Source: Myxococcus qinghaiensis
GTDB taxonomy: Bacteria; Myxococcota; Myxococcia; Myxococcales; Myxococcaceae
Direction: 5' to 3'
DNA length: 64,000 nucleotides
Assembly (NCBI RefSeq): GCF_024198215.1
Contig: NZ_JAKCFA010000013.1
Coordinates: 248,001 to 312,000 of the forward strand
Positions within the stretch are counted from its first letter, which is position 1. Every line of letters begins with the position of its first letter. Position numbers and translations under genes: made by a program. The notes under the pieces were generated by a model, which did no database searches, was not told where the DNA came from, and was given only the letters and a program-made list of their open reading frames with translations. Positions 8,924 through 17,087 of this stretch are shown here, one piece after another.

Positions 8924-10147
8924 TTATTCCGTGCGCATCGCCTCCACGGGGTCCAGCTTCGCGGCGCGAGCGGCCGGATAGATTCCGAACCCCAGCCCCA
9001 CGCCGCAGCTCATCGCCAGGGACAGCCCCACCGCCCAGGCCGGCACCTCGGTGGGCAGGCCGAGCACCCAGCGCGCCAGGTGCGCCAACCCTATCCCCAG
9101 GGCCACGCCCAGCACCCCGCCCGTCAAGGACAGCACCACCGCCTCCGTGGCGAACTGCGCGAGGATGCGCCGCTTCTTCGCGCCCAGCGCCTTGCGGATT
9201 CCAATCTCCCGGGTCCGCTCCGTCACCGCCACCAGCATGATGTTCAGGATGCCGATGCCGCCCACCAGGAGCGACAGCAGGCACACGCCGAAGCTGGCCA
9301 CGGAAATCACCTGGGAGATGTTGTTGAACATCTCCGTGGAGCTCTCGTTGGAGAACACGAAGAAGTCGTCCGCCTCCATCGGCTTCAGCCCGTGACGCCG
9401 CCGCATCAGCACCGTCACCTCGTCCTGCGCCCGCTTCAGCACCTCCGCCGAGTGCGCCTGCACGCTCACCCGGAAGTTGCTCAGGCCGAACAGCGGACGG
9501 AACGCCGTCAGCGGCATCATCACCGTGTTGTCCTGGCCGCCACCGCCCAGGAAGCTGCCCTTGCGCTTCGTCGTCCCCACCACCACGAAGTTGCGGCCCA
9601 GCAGGCGGAACGTCTGCCCCAGCGGCTCCATCCCCGGCCACAGCGTGTCCGCCAAATCGGGCCCAATCACCGCGACGCGCCGGCCATCCAGGTACTCGGT
9701 GTCCGTGAAGGCGCGGCCCGTGGCCACCACCACGGAGTTCGTCTGGAAGTACTCCGGCGTCCCGGACCACACGCCGATGTTGGCGCGCGTCTCGCGGTGC
9801 TGGGTGGACAGCTTCTGCCCCCCCTTGGAGTCCTCGCCCGCGGCCGTCAGCACCGAGGGCATCTCCCGGATGGCGTCCAGGTCCTCGAAGGTGAAGCGCG
9901 GCCGGCGCGACAGCTCCGCCAGGGACAGGTTGCCCGCGCCGAAGGGCAGCCGCTGCACCTGGAAGCAGTTGGCGCCCAGCTCGGACAGGTTCTCGTTCAC
10001 CTGGTTCCGCAGGCCCTCGATGAGCCCCATCATCGCCACCACCGTGGTGGCGCCGATGACGATGCCCAGCAGCGTCAGGAAGGAGCGCAGCGGGTTGGAG
10101 ACGAACGTCCCGAACGCCAGCCGCAAGGTGTCCAGCAAGGCCATCAT
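8924..10147 (-). CDS. MacB-type ABC transporter permease (second gene)
   Basis: A 407-residue inner-membrane permease of the MacB/FtsX (type VII ABC) class. These use ATP hydrolysis in a partner subunit to drive mechanical movement of a periplasmic domain rather than transport through the membrane. One transmembrane helix lies at about residues 17-40 (SFLTLLGIVIGATTVVAMMG). A large periplasmic MacB_PCD domain covers about 45-275, and three C-terminal helices follow (near VISVASFGVCLLSLLVGGIGIL, AVVLSLTGGVLGVALGIGLA and WAVGLSLAMSCGVGLGFGI). The GxxKALGAKKRRIL segment between helices is the coupling helix typical of FtsX permeases. It starts 12 bp after the paralogous permease gene, so the two form an operon and probably a heterodimer. 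No ATP-binding subunit is encoded next to them. Confidence 0.88.
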   Translation of the reverse strand: MMALLDTLRLAFGTFVSNPLRSFLTLLGIVIGATTVVAMMGLIEGLRNQVNENLSELGANCFQVQRLPFGAGNLSLAELSRRPRFTFEDLDAIREMPSVLTAAGEDSKGGQKLSTQHRETRANIGVWSGTPEYFQTNSVVVATGRAFTDTEYLDGRRVAVIGPDLADTLWPGMEPLGQTFRLLGRNFVVVGTTKRKGSFLGGGGQDNTVMMPLTAFRPLFGLSNFRVSVQAHSAEVLKRAQDEVTVLMRRRHGLKPMEADDFFVFSNESSTEMFNNISQVISVASFGVCLLSLLVGGIGILNIMLVAVTERTREIGIRKALGAKKRRILAQFATEAVVLSLTGGVLGVALGIGLAHLARWVLGLPTEVPAWAVGLSLAMSCGVGLGFGIYPAARAAKLDPVEAMRTE

Positions 10148-10159
10148 CGCGGCGTCTCC

Positions 10160-11386
10160 TCAGTCATGGCGGAGCGCTTCCACGGGGTCCAGGTTCGCCG
10201 CGCGCGCCGCGGGCCAGATGCCGAACAGCAGGCCCACCGTGGCGGCGAAGCCCACACCCGCCACCACCGTCAACGGCTCCACCGCCGCCGCCAAGGGCGT
10301 GATGAACGACACCGTCTTCGCCAGCCCCAGCCCCACCACCGTCCCCAGGGCGCCGCCCACGGCGGACACGCTGGAGGCCTCCAGGAGGAACTGGATGATG
10401 ATGGTGCGCTTCTTCGCCCCCAGCGCGCGCCGCACGCCAATCTCCCGCGTCCGCTCGCGCACCGACACCAGCATGATGTTCATGATGCCGATGCCACCCA
10501 CCAGCAGGGTGATGAGCCCCACGCCCGTCGCCGCGCCGTACAGCGCGCCGGTGAGCTTGGCGTAGATGTTGGCGAGCTGCTCGGGCCGGTTGATGGCGAA
10601 GTCGTCCTTCACCCCGGGCGGCGTTCCGCGCGCGCGGCGCAGCGCGGAGGTCAGCTGGTCCACCACGTCGAGCGTGTGCTCTGGCGAGTCCACCGACACC
10701 ATGAGGTTGGGCGAGTTGCGCTTGCCGAAGTGCTCCTGGAAGGTGCGGTAGGGAATCAGCACCGTCGTGTCCTGATTCTCCCCGAGCACGGTGCCCTTGG
10801 GCTCCAGCGTGCCCACCACGCGGTACGGCCTGCCCGCGAGCAGGATGCGGTGGCCCACGGGGTCCAGCCCGGGGAACAACGTGCGCGTCAGCTCCGCGCC
10901 GATGACGACCACCGGCGAGCGCGTGTTCACGTCCGCGTCAGTGAGGAAGCGGCCCTTGTCCACGGTGTAGGAGGAGATGAGGGAGTAGTCCGCCGTCGTC
11001 CCTATCGCCGTCACGCCCGCCATGCGCCGGTCCAGGAAGCGCACCTCCGCCCGGTCGAAGAAGACGGGCGCCGCCGCCACCACGTGCTCCGAGGACTGGA
11101 GGATGGCGGGCAGCAGGTCCACGGACAGGTTCTTCCGGTTGCGGTACTCCCACCAGTCGCCGCCCATGGCCCAGGGGAACTTGGACACCTGGATGGTGTT
11201 GGCGCCGATTTGCGCGAGCTGGTCCGCGAAGGACTGGTTGATGCCCTGGATGATGCCGACGATGGCCAGCAGCGTGCAGACGCCCACGCCAATGCCCACC
11301 GTCGTCAGCACCGTCCGCAGGCGGTTGGCTCGCAGCGAAAACAGCGCGATGCGCCCGCCCTCCCACACGTCGACCCTGATGCTCAC
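10160..11386 (-). CDS. MacB-type ABC transporter permease (first gene)
   Basis: A 408-residue paralogue of the following gene with the same plan. An N-terminal helix (LTTVGIGVGVCTLLAIVGII, about residues 25-44) is followed by a MacB_PCD periplasmic domain of about 230 residues, then three helices with RRALGAKKRTIIIQ as coupling segment and the ending LFGIWPAARAANLDPVEALRHD typical of the family. The GTG at 11386 is used because the family start (SIRVDVWEGGRIALFSLRANRLRT) begins there; longer readings are Arg-rich and unlike the family. The gene lies 97 bp downstream of the cysteine desulfurase gene. The two permeases probably work together; their ATPase and any periplasmic adaptor must be encoded elsewhere. 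Confidence 0.88.
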   Translation of the reverse strand: MSIRVDVWEGGRIALFSLRANRLRTVLTTVGIGVGVCTLLAIVGIIQGINQSFADQLAQIGANTIQVSKFPWAMGGDWWEYRNRKNLSVDLLPAILQSSEHVVAAAPVFFDRAEVRFLDRRMAGVTAIGTTADYSLISSYTVDKGRFLTDADVNTRSPVVVIGAELTRTLFPGLDPVGHRILLAGRPYRVVGTLEPKGTVLGENQDTTVLIPYRTFQEHFGKRNSPNLMVSVDSPEHTLDVVDQLTSALRRARGTPPGVKDDFAINRPEQLANIYAKLTGALYGAATGVGLITLLVGGIGIMNIMLVSVRERTREIGVRRALGAKKRTIIIQFLLEASSVSAVGGALGTVVGLGLAKTVSFITPLAAAVEPLTVVAGVGFAATVGLLFGIWPAARAANLDPVEALRHD

Positions 11387-11483
11387 GTGAAACACCCTCT
11401 CGCGTCGGCGGTGGCGCCGCACCGGCGGCAGGCTCCGGTACCACGCCCTACGCCGGAAGCGGGGCGATGATTGCACGGAGTTT

Positions 11484-12635
11484 TCAGCCCGCCACCTGCC
11501 GCCACCCGCGCGCCAGCACAACCACCGCCCGGTCCACTTCTTCCTGGGTGGTGTCCGGCCCCAGGGACAGGCGCACCGCCCCCAGGGCGTCCGCTTCCGG
11601 GATTCCCATGGCCCGCAGCACCAGGGAGGCGGACTCGCCCCCGTCGTGACAGGCGGCCCCCGTGGACGCGGCCACCTCCGGCGTCGCCGCCAGCACCGCG
11701 CCGCCCCGGACGCCCGGGAAGCGGACATTGAGCGTGTTGGGCAGCCGCTGGGCCCCCTGCCCGCTCAAGGCCACCCCCGGCACCGCCTCGGAGAGCCGAG
11801 CCCACAGTCGCTCCCGCAGGGCCACCAGCGCCTGGCTCCCACCCCGCGCGAGCCGCCGGCCCGCCAGCTCACACGCGACGCCCAGCCCCACCGCGTAGGG
11901 CACGTTCTCCGTCCCCGGCCGCAGCCCGCGCTCCTGGCCTCCGCCCAACGTCACCGCGCGCAGCGGCGTGCCCTCGCGCACATACAGCGCGCCCACGCCC
12001 TTGGGGGCCCGCAGCTTGTGGCCCACCAGGGTGAGCAGGTCCACGCCGAGCGCCTTCACCTCCACCGGCACCTTGCCCACCGACTGCGCCGCGTCCGTGT
12101 GCACCGTGGCGCCGTGACGGTGGGCAAGCGCCGCGATATCCGCCACCGGCTGCACCACGCCCGTCTCGTTATTCGAGTGCATCAGTGACACGAGTGCGGT
12201 TTCAGCGCCCTCCGCGGCGAGCGCGCGCTCGGCGTCCTCCACGCGCACGCGGCCCTCGGCGTCCACGGGCAGCCACGTCACGCGCCAGCCGCGCCACTCC
12301 AGCGCGTCGCAGGGCAGCTTCGTGGCGGGGTGCTCAATCGCGGAGGTGAGCAGGTGGCGCCGCTCCGCGCGGGCCTCGGCGGTGCCGCGGATGGCCAGGT
12401 TGTTGGCCTCCGTGCCGCCGGAGGTGAAGAGGATTTCGGAGGGCTTCGCGCCGATGAGCGCGGCGACCTGGGCGCGGGCCGCCTCCAGCGCCTGGTGCGC
12501 GCGGCGGCCGTAGGGGTGGCCGCTGGACGGGTTGCCGAAGTGCTCGCGGAGGTACGGCAGCATGGCGTCCACCACCTCCGGGTCCATGGGGGTGGTGGCG
12601 TTGTGGTCCAGGTACAGCGGGCGCTCGGGGCTCAT
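11484..12635 (-). CDS. cysteine desulfurase / selenocysteine lyase-like PLP enzyme
   Basis: A 383-residue class V aminotransferase-fold enzyme. It would remove sulfur (or selenium) from cysteine (or selenocysteine) to leave alanine and a persulfide for FeS or other sulfur transfer. Visible residues: the opening YLDHNATTP (8-16), FTSGGTEANN (70-79), His102, VHTDAAQS with Asp181, the PLP lysine Lys207 in GHKLRAPKG, and the catalytic Cys329 in STGAACHDG. The GAACH context and the GGGQERGLRPGTENVP segment resemble the NifS/SCLY branch, including animal selenocysteine lyase, rather than classic IscS with its long Cys loop, so the substrate is uncertain. No iscU, iscA or selD gene is near. It starts 12 bp beyond the lysyl-oxidase gene stop and may share its transcript. 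Confidence 0.85.
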   Translation of the reverse strand: MSPERPLYLDHNATTPMDPEVVDAMLPYLREHFGNPSSGHPYGRRAHQALEAARAQVAALIGAKPSEILFTSGGTEANNLAIRGTAEARAERRHLLTSAIEHPATKLPCDALEWRGWRVTWLPVDAEGRVRVEDAERALAAEGAETALVSLMHSNNETGVVQPVADIAALAHRHGATVHTDAAQSVGKVPVEVKALGVDLLTLVGHKLRAPKGVGALYVREGTPLRAVTLGGGQERGLRPGTENVPYAVGLGVACELAGRRLARGGSQALVALRERLWARLSEAVPGVALSGQGAQRLPNTLNVRFPGVRGGAVLAATPEVAASTGAACHDGGESASLVLRAMGIPEADALGAVRLSLGPDTTQEEVDRAVVVLARGWRQVAG

Positions 12636-12647
12636 GGCCCCGCAGGA

Positions 12648-14600
12648 TTACGGCAGCACCGTGACGGTGTCTCCCTCCAAGCGCACCGGGAATCCCACGG
12701 TGTTGGGGTGGACCGTTCCCTCCTCGACGATGTCGCGAGTGTCCACGCTGACCTGGAACGTGTAGGTGCCGTCCGCCACGTCGGTGATGTCCACCCACTG
12801 GCACGGCGTGTCGAGCGTGTAGATGTCCGACCAGCCCGGGGAGATACCCATGGGCTCGTAGAAGTTCCAGGGCGCCGCGTCCGAGCAGTAGCTCTGGATG
12901 TCCACCAGGTAGTAGCCCTGCTTGCGCCCCGTCATCACCGCGTTGCCTCTCGAGTCGCGCAGCTCGTACGAGGCGAAGTGGGTGAGGTGGTCATGGCCGT
13001 GGCACTCGTCGAAGACATACAGGTCCGGGTTCTCCTCGATGGGCGGGAGGATGGCGGCCTTGTTGCCCAGGTTCTGGATGGAGGTGCTGAAGCGCAGGAG
13101 CTTGCGGCGCCCCGGCGCGAGCACGCACTGCTCCTTCACCTCGCAGTCCTCCGCCCCGAAGTTCCTCCACACCACGTGCACCGTGCGCTCCAGCACGTCC
13201 TGGTCCACGGTGAGGTCCGGCTTGCCGTTCACTTCGTCCACCTGGAGGCCACAGGCCTGGGGCGACGGCAGGTGCGGCGGCGTCTCGGGCGTCGCGGGCA
13301 CCTGACCTCCGGCATGGATGGACACCTCTCCCATGGGCACGTCGAGGACATCCCCGTACTCCGTGGTGGCCACCACCAGGTCATCGAAGCCGTCGCCGTT
13401 CAGGTCTCCGGGCACCGCGATGGAGTAGCGCCGGTAGGTCCCATAGCCGTTGGGGACCGAGTCCGCGCGCGGCCAGGCCCAGACGGGCCGCATCGCCTGG
13501 GAGATGCCGTCCTTCGGAGAGAAGAGGTACAGCCGTCCCGAGGCGCTCAGCACGAAGTCGTTTCGCACGCCGTCCCCATCCATGTCCCCCACGGAGGACG
13601 TGGCGCCGAAGCTGCTGACGTAGGGGAACGCGGGGTCGCCCTGGGTGGACCAGGCGGGCGTGGGGTTGAAGGTGCCATCCGGCTGGGAGAAGTGGAACTG
13701 GAACGGGCCCGCTTCCGAGACCGCGAAGGTCTCCGGATGTCCGTCACCGTTCAGGTCCGGGTGGAGGCCGCTGCGTCCGATGAGCGTCTCCACTCGCCAC
13801 GGCTCCGCGGAGATGGGGCCCTCGCATGCGAAGGTGCTCCCAGGCTTGCAGCCCAGGAAGTAGCCCAGGTTGCCATCGCCCATCGACAGCGAGAGGTCCT
13901 CCGCTCCGTCCTTGTTCAGGTCTCCCGCGAACGAGGCGGAGAAGTACCCCGTGCGCGTGCGCGCGAGGGTGAACGGGCCGCCCTCTCCTCCTCCCGGCGT
14001 GGACAGGTAGAAGCGCTGCGAGCCGCTGTGATTGGCGACGAGGTCGTCGAGCCCGTCGCCATTCAGGTCCACCAGCACGCCCCCCACGAAGGTGCCATTG
14101 CCCGGCACTCGGAAGGCCGGCGTGGCCAGCATCGCCGCCAGGTCCGCCTGCCCCAGGAAGACGGAGACACCGTAGCGGCCATGCACGAGCAGGTCCGCGT
14201 AGGTGTCTCCATTCACTTCACCCGCCACCACGCGGAGCTGTTGTGCGGAGGCGTTCGGGTGCGTGTTCTGCCAGGTCAGCGCCGCGGACACGGCCTGGGT
14301 GGAGAAGTACTGCTCCTGGCCCACGAAGATGGACAGGCGCCCCGGGCTGCGAGTGCTGACGAGCAGTCGCTGACAGGCCTGCGAGGCCACCATCAGGTCC
14401 TTGCGCCCGTCGCCATTGAAGTCCGCGAGCGCCACGGAGCTGCCGAAGCACTCTTCGGGGAAGCTCGGGTCCGCCTTCACCTGCCACAGCGGCGTCTCAG
14501 AGAGCGTGGGCTTCGGCGCGGGAGGTGGCTCCTCGTCCTTGCAGCCAACCAGCGCGGACAGCAGGCACACGACGACCAGCGACCTCGAGGGCACACGCAT
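12648..14600 (-). CDS. FG-GAP repeat lipoprotein with C-terminal lysyl oxidase domain
   Basis: A 650-residue secreted lipoprotein. The signal RSLVVVCLLSALVGC ends in a lipobox Cys. Residues about 45-430 carry FG-GAP/VCBS-type repeats with calcium-binding DxNxDGxxD loops (DFNGDGRKD, DLNGDGLDD, DLNGDGHPE, DMDGDGVRND, DLNGDGFDD), predicted to form an integrin-alpha-like beta-propeller. Residues about 455-650 match lysyl oxidase: copper ligands in CHGHDH (Cys533, His534, His536, His538), a Lys in TGRKQGYYLVD and a Tyr in GWSDIYTLDTPCQWVDITDV at the positions of the Lys and Tyr that form the LTQ cofactor in animal LOX. It would oxidise peptidyl lysine or other amines outside the cell. GAGGAG precedes the ATG. 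A paralogue lies directly upstream. Confidence 0.85.
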   Translation of the reverse strand: MRVPSRSLVVVCLLSALVGCKDEEPPPAPKPTLSETPLWQVKADPSFPEECFGSSVALADFNGDGRKDLMVASQACQRLLVSTRSPGRLSIFVGQEQYFSTQAVSAALTWQNTHPNASAQQLRVVAGEVNGDTYADLLVHGRYGVSVFLGQADLAAMLATPAFRVPGNGTFVGGVLVDLNGDGLDDLVANHSGSQRFYLSTPGGGEGGPFTLARTRTGYFSASFAGDLNKDGAEDLSLSMGDGNLGYFLGCKPGSTFACEGPISAEPWRVETLIGRSGLHPDLNGDGHPETFAVSEAGPFQFHFSQPDGTFNPTPAWSTQGDPAFPYVSSFGATSSVGDMDGDGVRNDFVLSASGRLYLFSPKDGISQAMRPVWAWPRADSVPNGYGTYRRYSIAVPGDLNGDGFDDLVVATTEYGDVLDVPMGEVSIHAGGQVPATPETPPHLPSPQACGLQVDEVNGKPDLTVDQDVLERTVHVVWRNFGAEDCEVKEQCVLAPGRRKLLRFSTSIQNLGNKAAILPPIEENPDLYVFDECHGHDHLTHFASYELRDSRGNAVMTGRKQGYYLVDIQSYCSDAAPWNFYEPMGISPGWSDIYTLDTPCQWVDITDVADGTYTFQVSVDTRDIVEEGTVHPNTVGFPVRLEGDTVTVLP

Positions 14601-14702
14601 GAGCGACTCCTCTTGTGGGGTACCGCGGGGAAAACACCTCGTGTCACGGGTCGGGCGCGCAGGGACTCCGCGCGCCCGCCCCTGCTGCCTCGGCGGACGG
14701 GG

Positions 14703-16754
14703 TCAGCGCACCACCGTCACGGTGTCTCCGTCGATGCGGACATCCAGCTTCACTTCGTTGGGAATCGCGTTCGCCTCTTCGATGATGTCCTTCTCGTCCA
14801 CGCCGACGCGCAGGGTGTACGTGCCGTCGGTGAGGTCGGTGATGTCAATCCACTGGCAGGGGATGTCCGCGACGTAGATGTCCGACCAGCCGGCGGAGAT
14901 GCTCATGCGCTCGCCGAAGGTAATCGGCGCGGCGTCCGAGCATTGCCGGTGGTAGTCCACCAGGTAGAAGCCCTGCTTGCGGCCGGTGACGACGTCCTTG
15001 CCTTCGGCGTCGCGCAGCGCATAGCCGGCGAAGTCCGTCAGGTGCTCGTGCCCGTGGCACTCGTCGAAGACATAGAGGTCTGGCCGCTCCTCGGACGTGG
15101 GCACGTCCGCCACGGCGTTGCCCAGGTTGAGGATGGAGGTGCTGAAGCGCAGCAGGCGGCGCTGCCCCGCGGCCGGCACGCAGCCCTCCAGCACCTCGCA
15201 GGCATCCGCCTTGAAGGTCTTCCGCTCCACGTACAGCGAGCGCGCGAGCACGTCTCCGTCCACGGTGAGGTCCGGCTTGCCATTCACCGGGTCCATCACC
15301 AGTCCGCAGCTCTTCGGCTCCGGCAGGTGCGGACGCGGCGCGGGCGGCGCGGGGACGTGCCCGCCCCCGAGGATGACGACGCGGCCCGCGGGCCCGTCCA
15401 CGAGCCCCGTCGGCGGCGCGATGCCCACCACGAGGTCAGGGAAGCCATTGCCGTCCAGGTCTCCGGGCGCCAGCACCGCGTGGCTCATGAAGCCCTCGAA
15501 GGGAGAGGGCAGCGCGTCCGCGCGAGGCCACGCGAAGGAGGGCTTCAAGTCCGAGGAGATGGCCGCGCCGGGCGAGAAGAAGTACAGCCGGCCCATCGAG
15601 CTCGCGATGAAGTCGTGCGCCTGTCCGTCTCCGTCCAGGTCCCCCACCGGCACCGGTGAGCCGAGCAGCGAGAACAGCGGGTCCTCCACCAACTGCCACG
15701 TGGGCATCGGCCCATAACCGCCCGTCGACTGCGCGTCCGACAGGTAGAGCTGCCAGGTGCCACCGCCGAGCCCCGTGAAGCGCTCGGGCTGTCCGTCTCC
15801 GTTGAGGTCGGGGAACAAGCCCATGGCCCAGGCCTGCAGGGACCACACGGGCTCTGCCGTCAGCGCGCCGTCACACGCAAGCGCGCTGTCCTGCTTGCAA
15901 CCCAGGTAGAGGCGGAACGTCTCCGCGCTGTAGGTCACCACGTCCTGCACGCCGTCGCCGTTGATGTCTCCCGCGCGACGCAGCGACGTGCCGAAGAGAG
16001 AGGCCGTCCGGGACACCAGGACGAAGGGCACCTGCCCTGCTTGCGCGCGATAGACGGACACGATGCCTCCCTTCGAGCTGACCAGGTCATCCAGGCCGTC
16101 GCCGGTGACATCCAGCAGCAGCGTGTTGCCGTACAAGCCACCGCCGGGCACCTGGAAGGCGACCTCGGAGAGCAGCTCCGACAGGACGGGGCGCCCCTTG
16201 AAGACGAGCGCGCCATACAGACCGGAGATGAGCAGGTCCGCGTAGGCGTCCCCGTCGATGTTGCCCACGGAGACCGTCATGCCATTGCCGGTGGTGCGCG
16301 AGTTGCTGTTGCGCCAGTCCATGGTCCACGAGGGCCCCTGCTTCGCGAAGTACGGGGCCTGTCCGGGGAAGAGGTACACGCGGCCGGGCTCACGCGTCTG
16401 GCCCATGCAGGGCGGGGCGCCGACGACGAGGTCCTTCTGGCCGTCGCCATCCAGGTCTCCGAGCGCGAGGGTGCGGCCGAAGCAACCCGCCGCATAGGTG
16501 GCGTCATGGTCCACCCGCCACAGGGGCACCTCGGAGAGTTCGTTGCCCGCATCGGGCGTCCCCGCGTCCGGCTCGCCCGCATCGGGAGCACCGGCATCGG
16601 GCTCGCCCGCATCAGGCGCACCGGCGTCGGGAGGCCCCGAGTCGGGAGCACCGGCATCGGGAGTCCCCGAGTCGGGGGTGGGGTCCGGGTCGTCGGGGCA
16701 GCCACACAGGAACACCATCAGCGCGGAGAGGGACAGGACAGCGGACAGACGCAT
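14703..16754 (-). CDS. FG-GAP repeat lipoprotein with lysyl oxidase domain (paralogue)
   Basis: A 683-residue paralogue of the next gene downstream, with the same architecture. It has a signal peptide ending in FLCGC and a pentapeptide linker of repeated (x)PDAG units (about residues 21-70). Calcium-loop repeats follow (DLDGDGQKD, DVTGDGLDD, DINGDGVQD, DLNGDGQPE, DLDGDGQAHD, DLDGNGFPD), then a lysyl oxidase domain from about residue 490. CHGHEH (Cys566, His567, His569, His571) is the copper motif. TGRKQGFYLVD and GWSDIYVADIPCQWIDITDL hold the putative LTQ Lys and Tyr. The ATG at 16754 was chosen because AAGGAG lies about ten bases upstream and the signal peptide starts there. The 102-bp gap to the second copy suggests tandem duplication and perhaps joint expression. 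Confidence 0.85.
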   Translation of the reverse strand: MRLSAVLSLSALMVFLCGCPDDPDPTPDSGTPDAGAPDSGPPDAGAPDAGEPDAGAPDAGEPDAGTPDAGNELSEVPLWRVDHDATYAAGCFGRTLALGDLDGDGQKDLVVGAPPCMGQTREPGRVYLFPGQAPYFAKQGPSWTMDWRNSNSRTTGNGMTVSVGNIDGDAYADLLISGLYGALVFKGRPVLSELLSEVAFQVPGGGLYGNTLLLDVTGDGLDDLVSSKGGIVSVYRAQAGQVPFVLVSRTASLFGTSLRRAGDINGDGVQDVVTYSAETFRLYLGCKQDSALACDGALTAEPVWSLQAWAMGLFPDLNGDGQPERFTGLGGGTWQLYLSDAQSTGGYGPMPTWQLVEDPLFSLLGSPVPVGDLDGDGQAHDFIASSMGRLYFFSPGAAISSDLKPSFAWPRADALPSPFEGFMSHAVLAPGDLDGNGFPDLVVGIAPPTGLVDGPAGRVVILGGGHVPAPPAPRPHLPEPKSCGLVMDPVNGKPDLTVDGDVLARSLYVERKTFKADACEVLEGCVPAAGQRRLLRFSTSILNLGNAVADVPTSEERPDLYVFDECHGHEHLTDFAGYALRDAEGKDVVTGRKQGFYLVDYHRQCSDAAPITFGERMSISAGWSDIYVADIPCQWIDITDLTDGTYTLRVGVDEKDIIEEANAIPNEVKLDVRIDGDTVTVVR
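16546..16679 (-). repeat. 15-bp repeats encoding xPDAG linker
   Basis: Nine or so consecutive pentapeptides of the form x-Pro-Asp-Ala/Ser-Gly (APDAG, EPDAG, TPDAG, PPDAG) are encoded here, each 15 bp and similar at the DNA level (GCCCGCATCGGG-type words on the plus strand). They space the lipid anchor from the beta-propeller. Confidence 0.85.
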
Positions 16755-16849
16755 CGTTGCAACTCCTTGTCGTGCGCCGAAGCGCACGAACCCCCGGCCC
16801 GGGATGAAGGGGACCGGAGGCTATTCCCAAGGCCTGCTCCCCCGGACAA

Positions 16850-16871
16850 ATGCTTGTCACGTGACAAGCAT
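16850..16871. promoter_or_regulatory. 22-bp perfect palindrome upstream of efflux pump
   Basis: ATGCTTGTCAC is followed immediately by its exact reverse complement, in the 333-bp gap between the divergent lysyl-oxidase lipoprotein and DHA2 pump genes. Size and symmetry suit a TetR- or MarR-type dimer site. No regulator gene of that class is adjacent. The rest of the gap shows nothing else clear. Confidence 0.6.
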
Positions 16872-17087
16872 CTACCCCGCGTCGTCCAGAGTGTCTGTCT
16901 TCGCACCCTGGGGAGCGGGCAGGGCCCGCCGCATGCCCGCGCGACACGCGTGCGCGACGTGGCGGACTCCCGTGGCGGCGCGTCGGATGTCCGCCGAGCA
17001 ACCTGTCGTGCGGGGGCGCTGGCGCATCCACCGGGCAGGGCCCACCTTCGCGCGAAGGCATCCGCGCCGAAGGTCCTTCTCGCGAAC

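Noticed and set aside
8915..11470. Long plus-strand open frame of about 850 codons
   Set aside because: It lies antisense to two clear MacB-type permeases. It is His/Arg/Gln-rich with no domain, a by-product of high third-position G/C.
12330..15659. Plus-strand open frame of about 1100 codons
   Set aside because: It is antisense to the desulfurase and lysyl-oxidase genes; Val/Arg/Glu/His-rich composition without any family signature shows it is a shadow frame.
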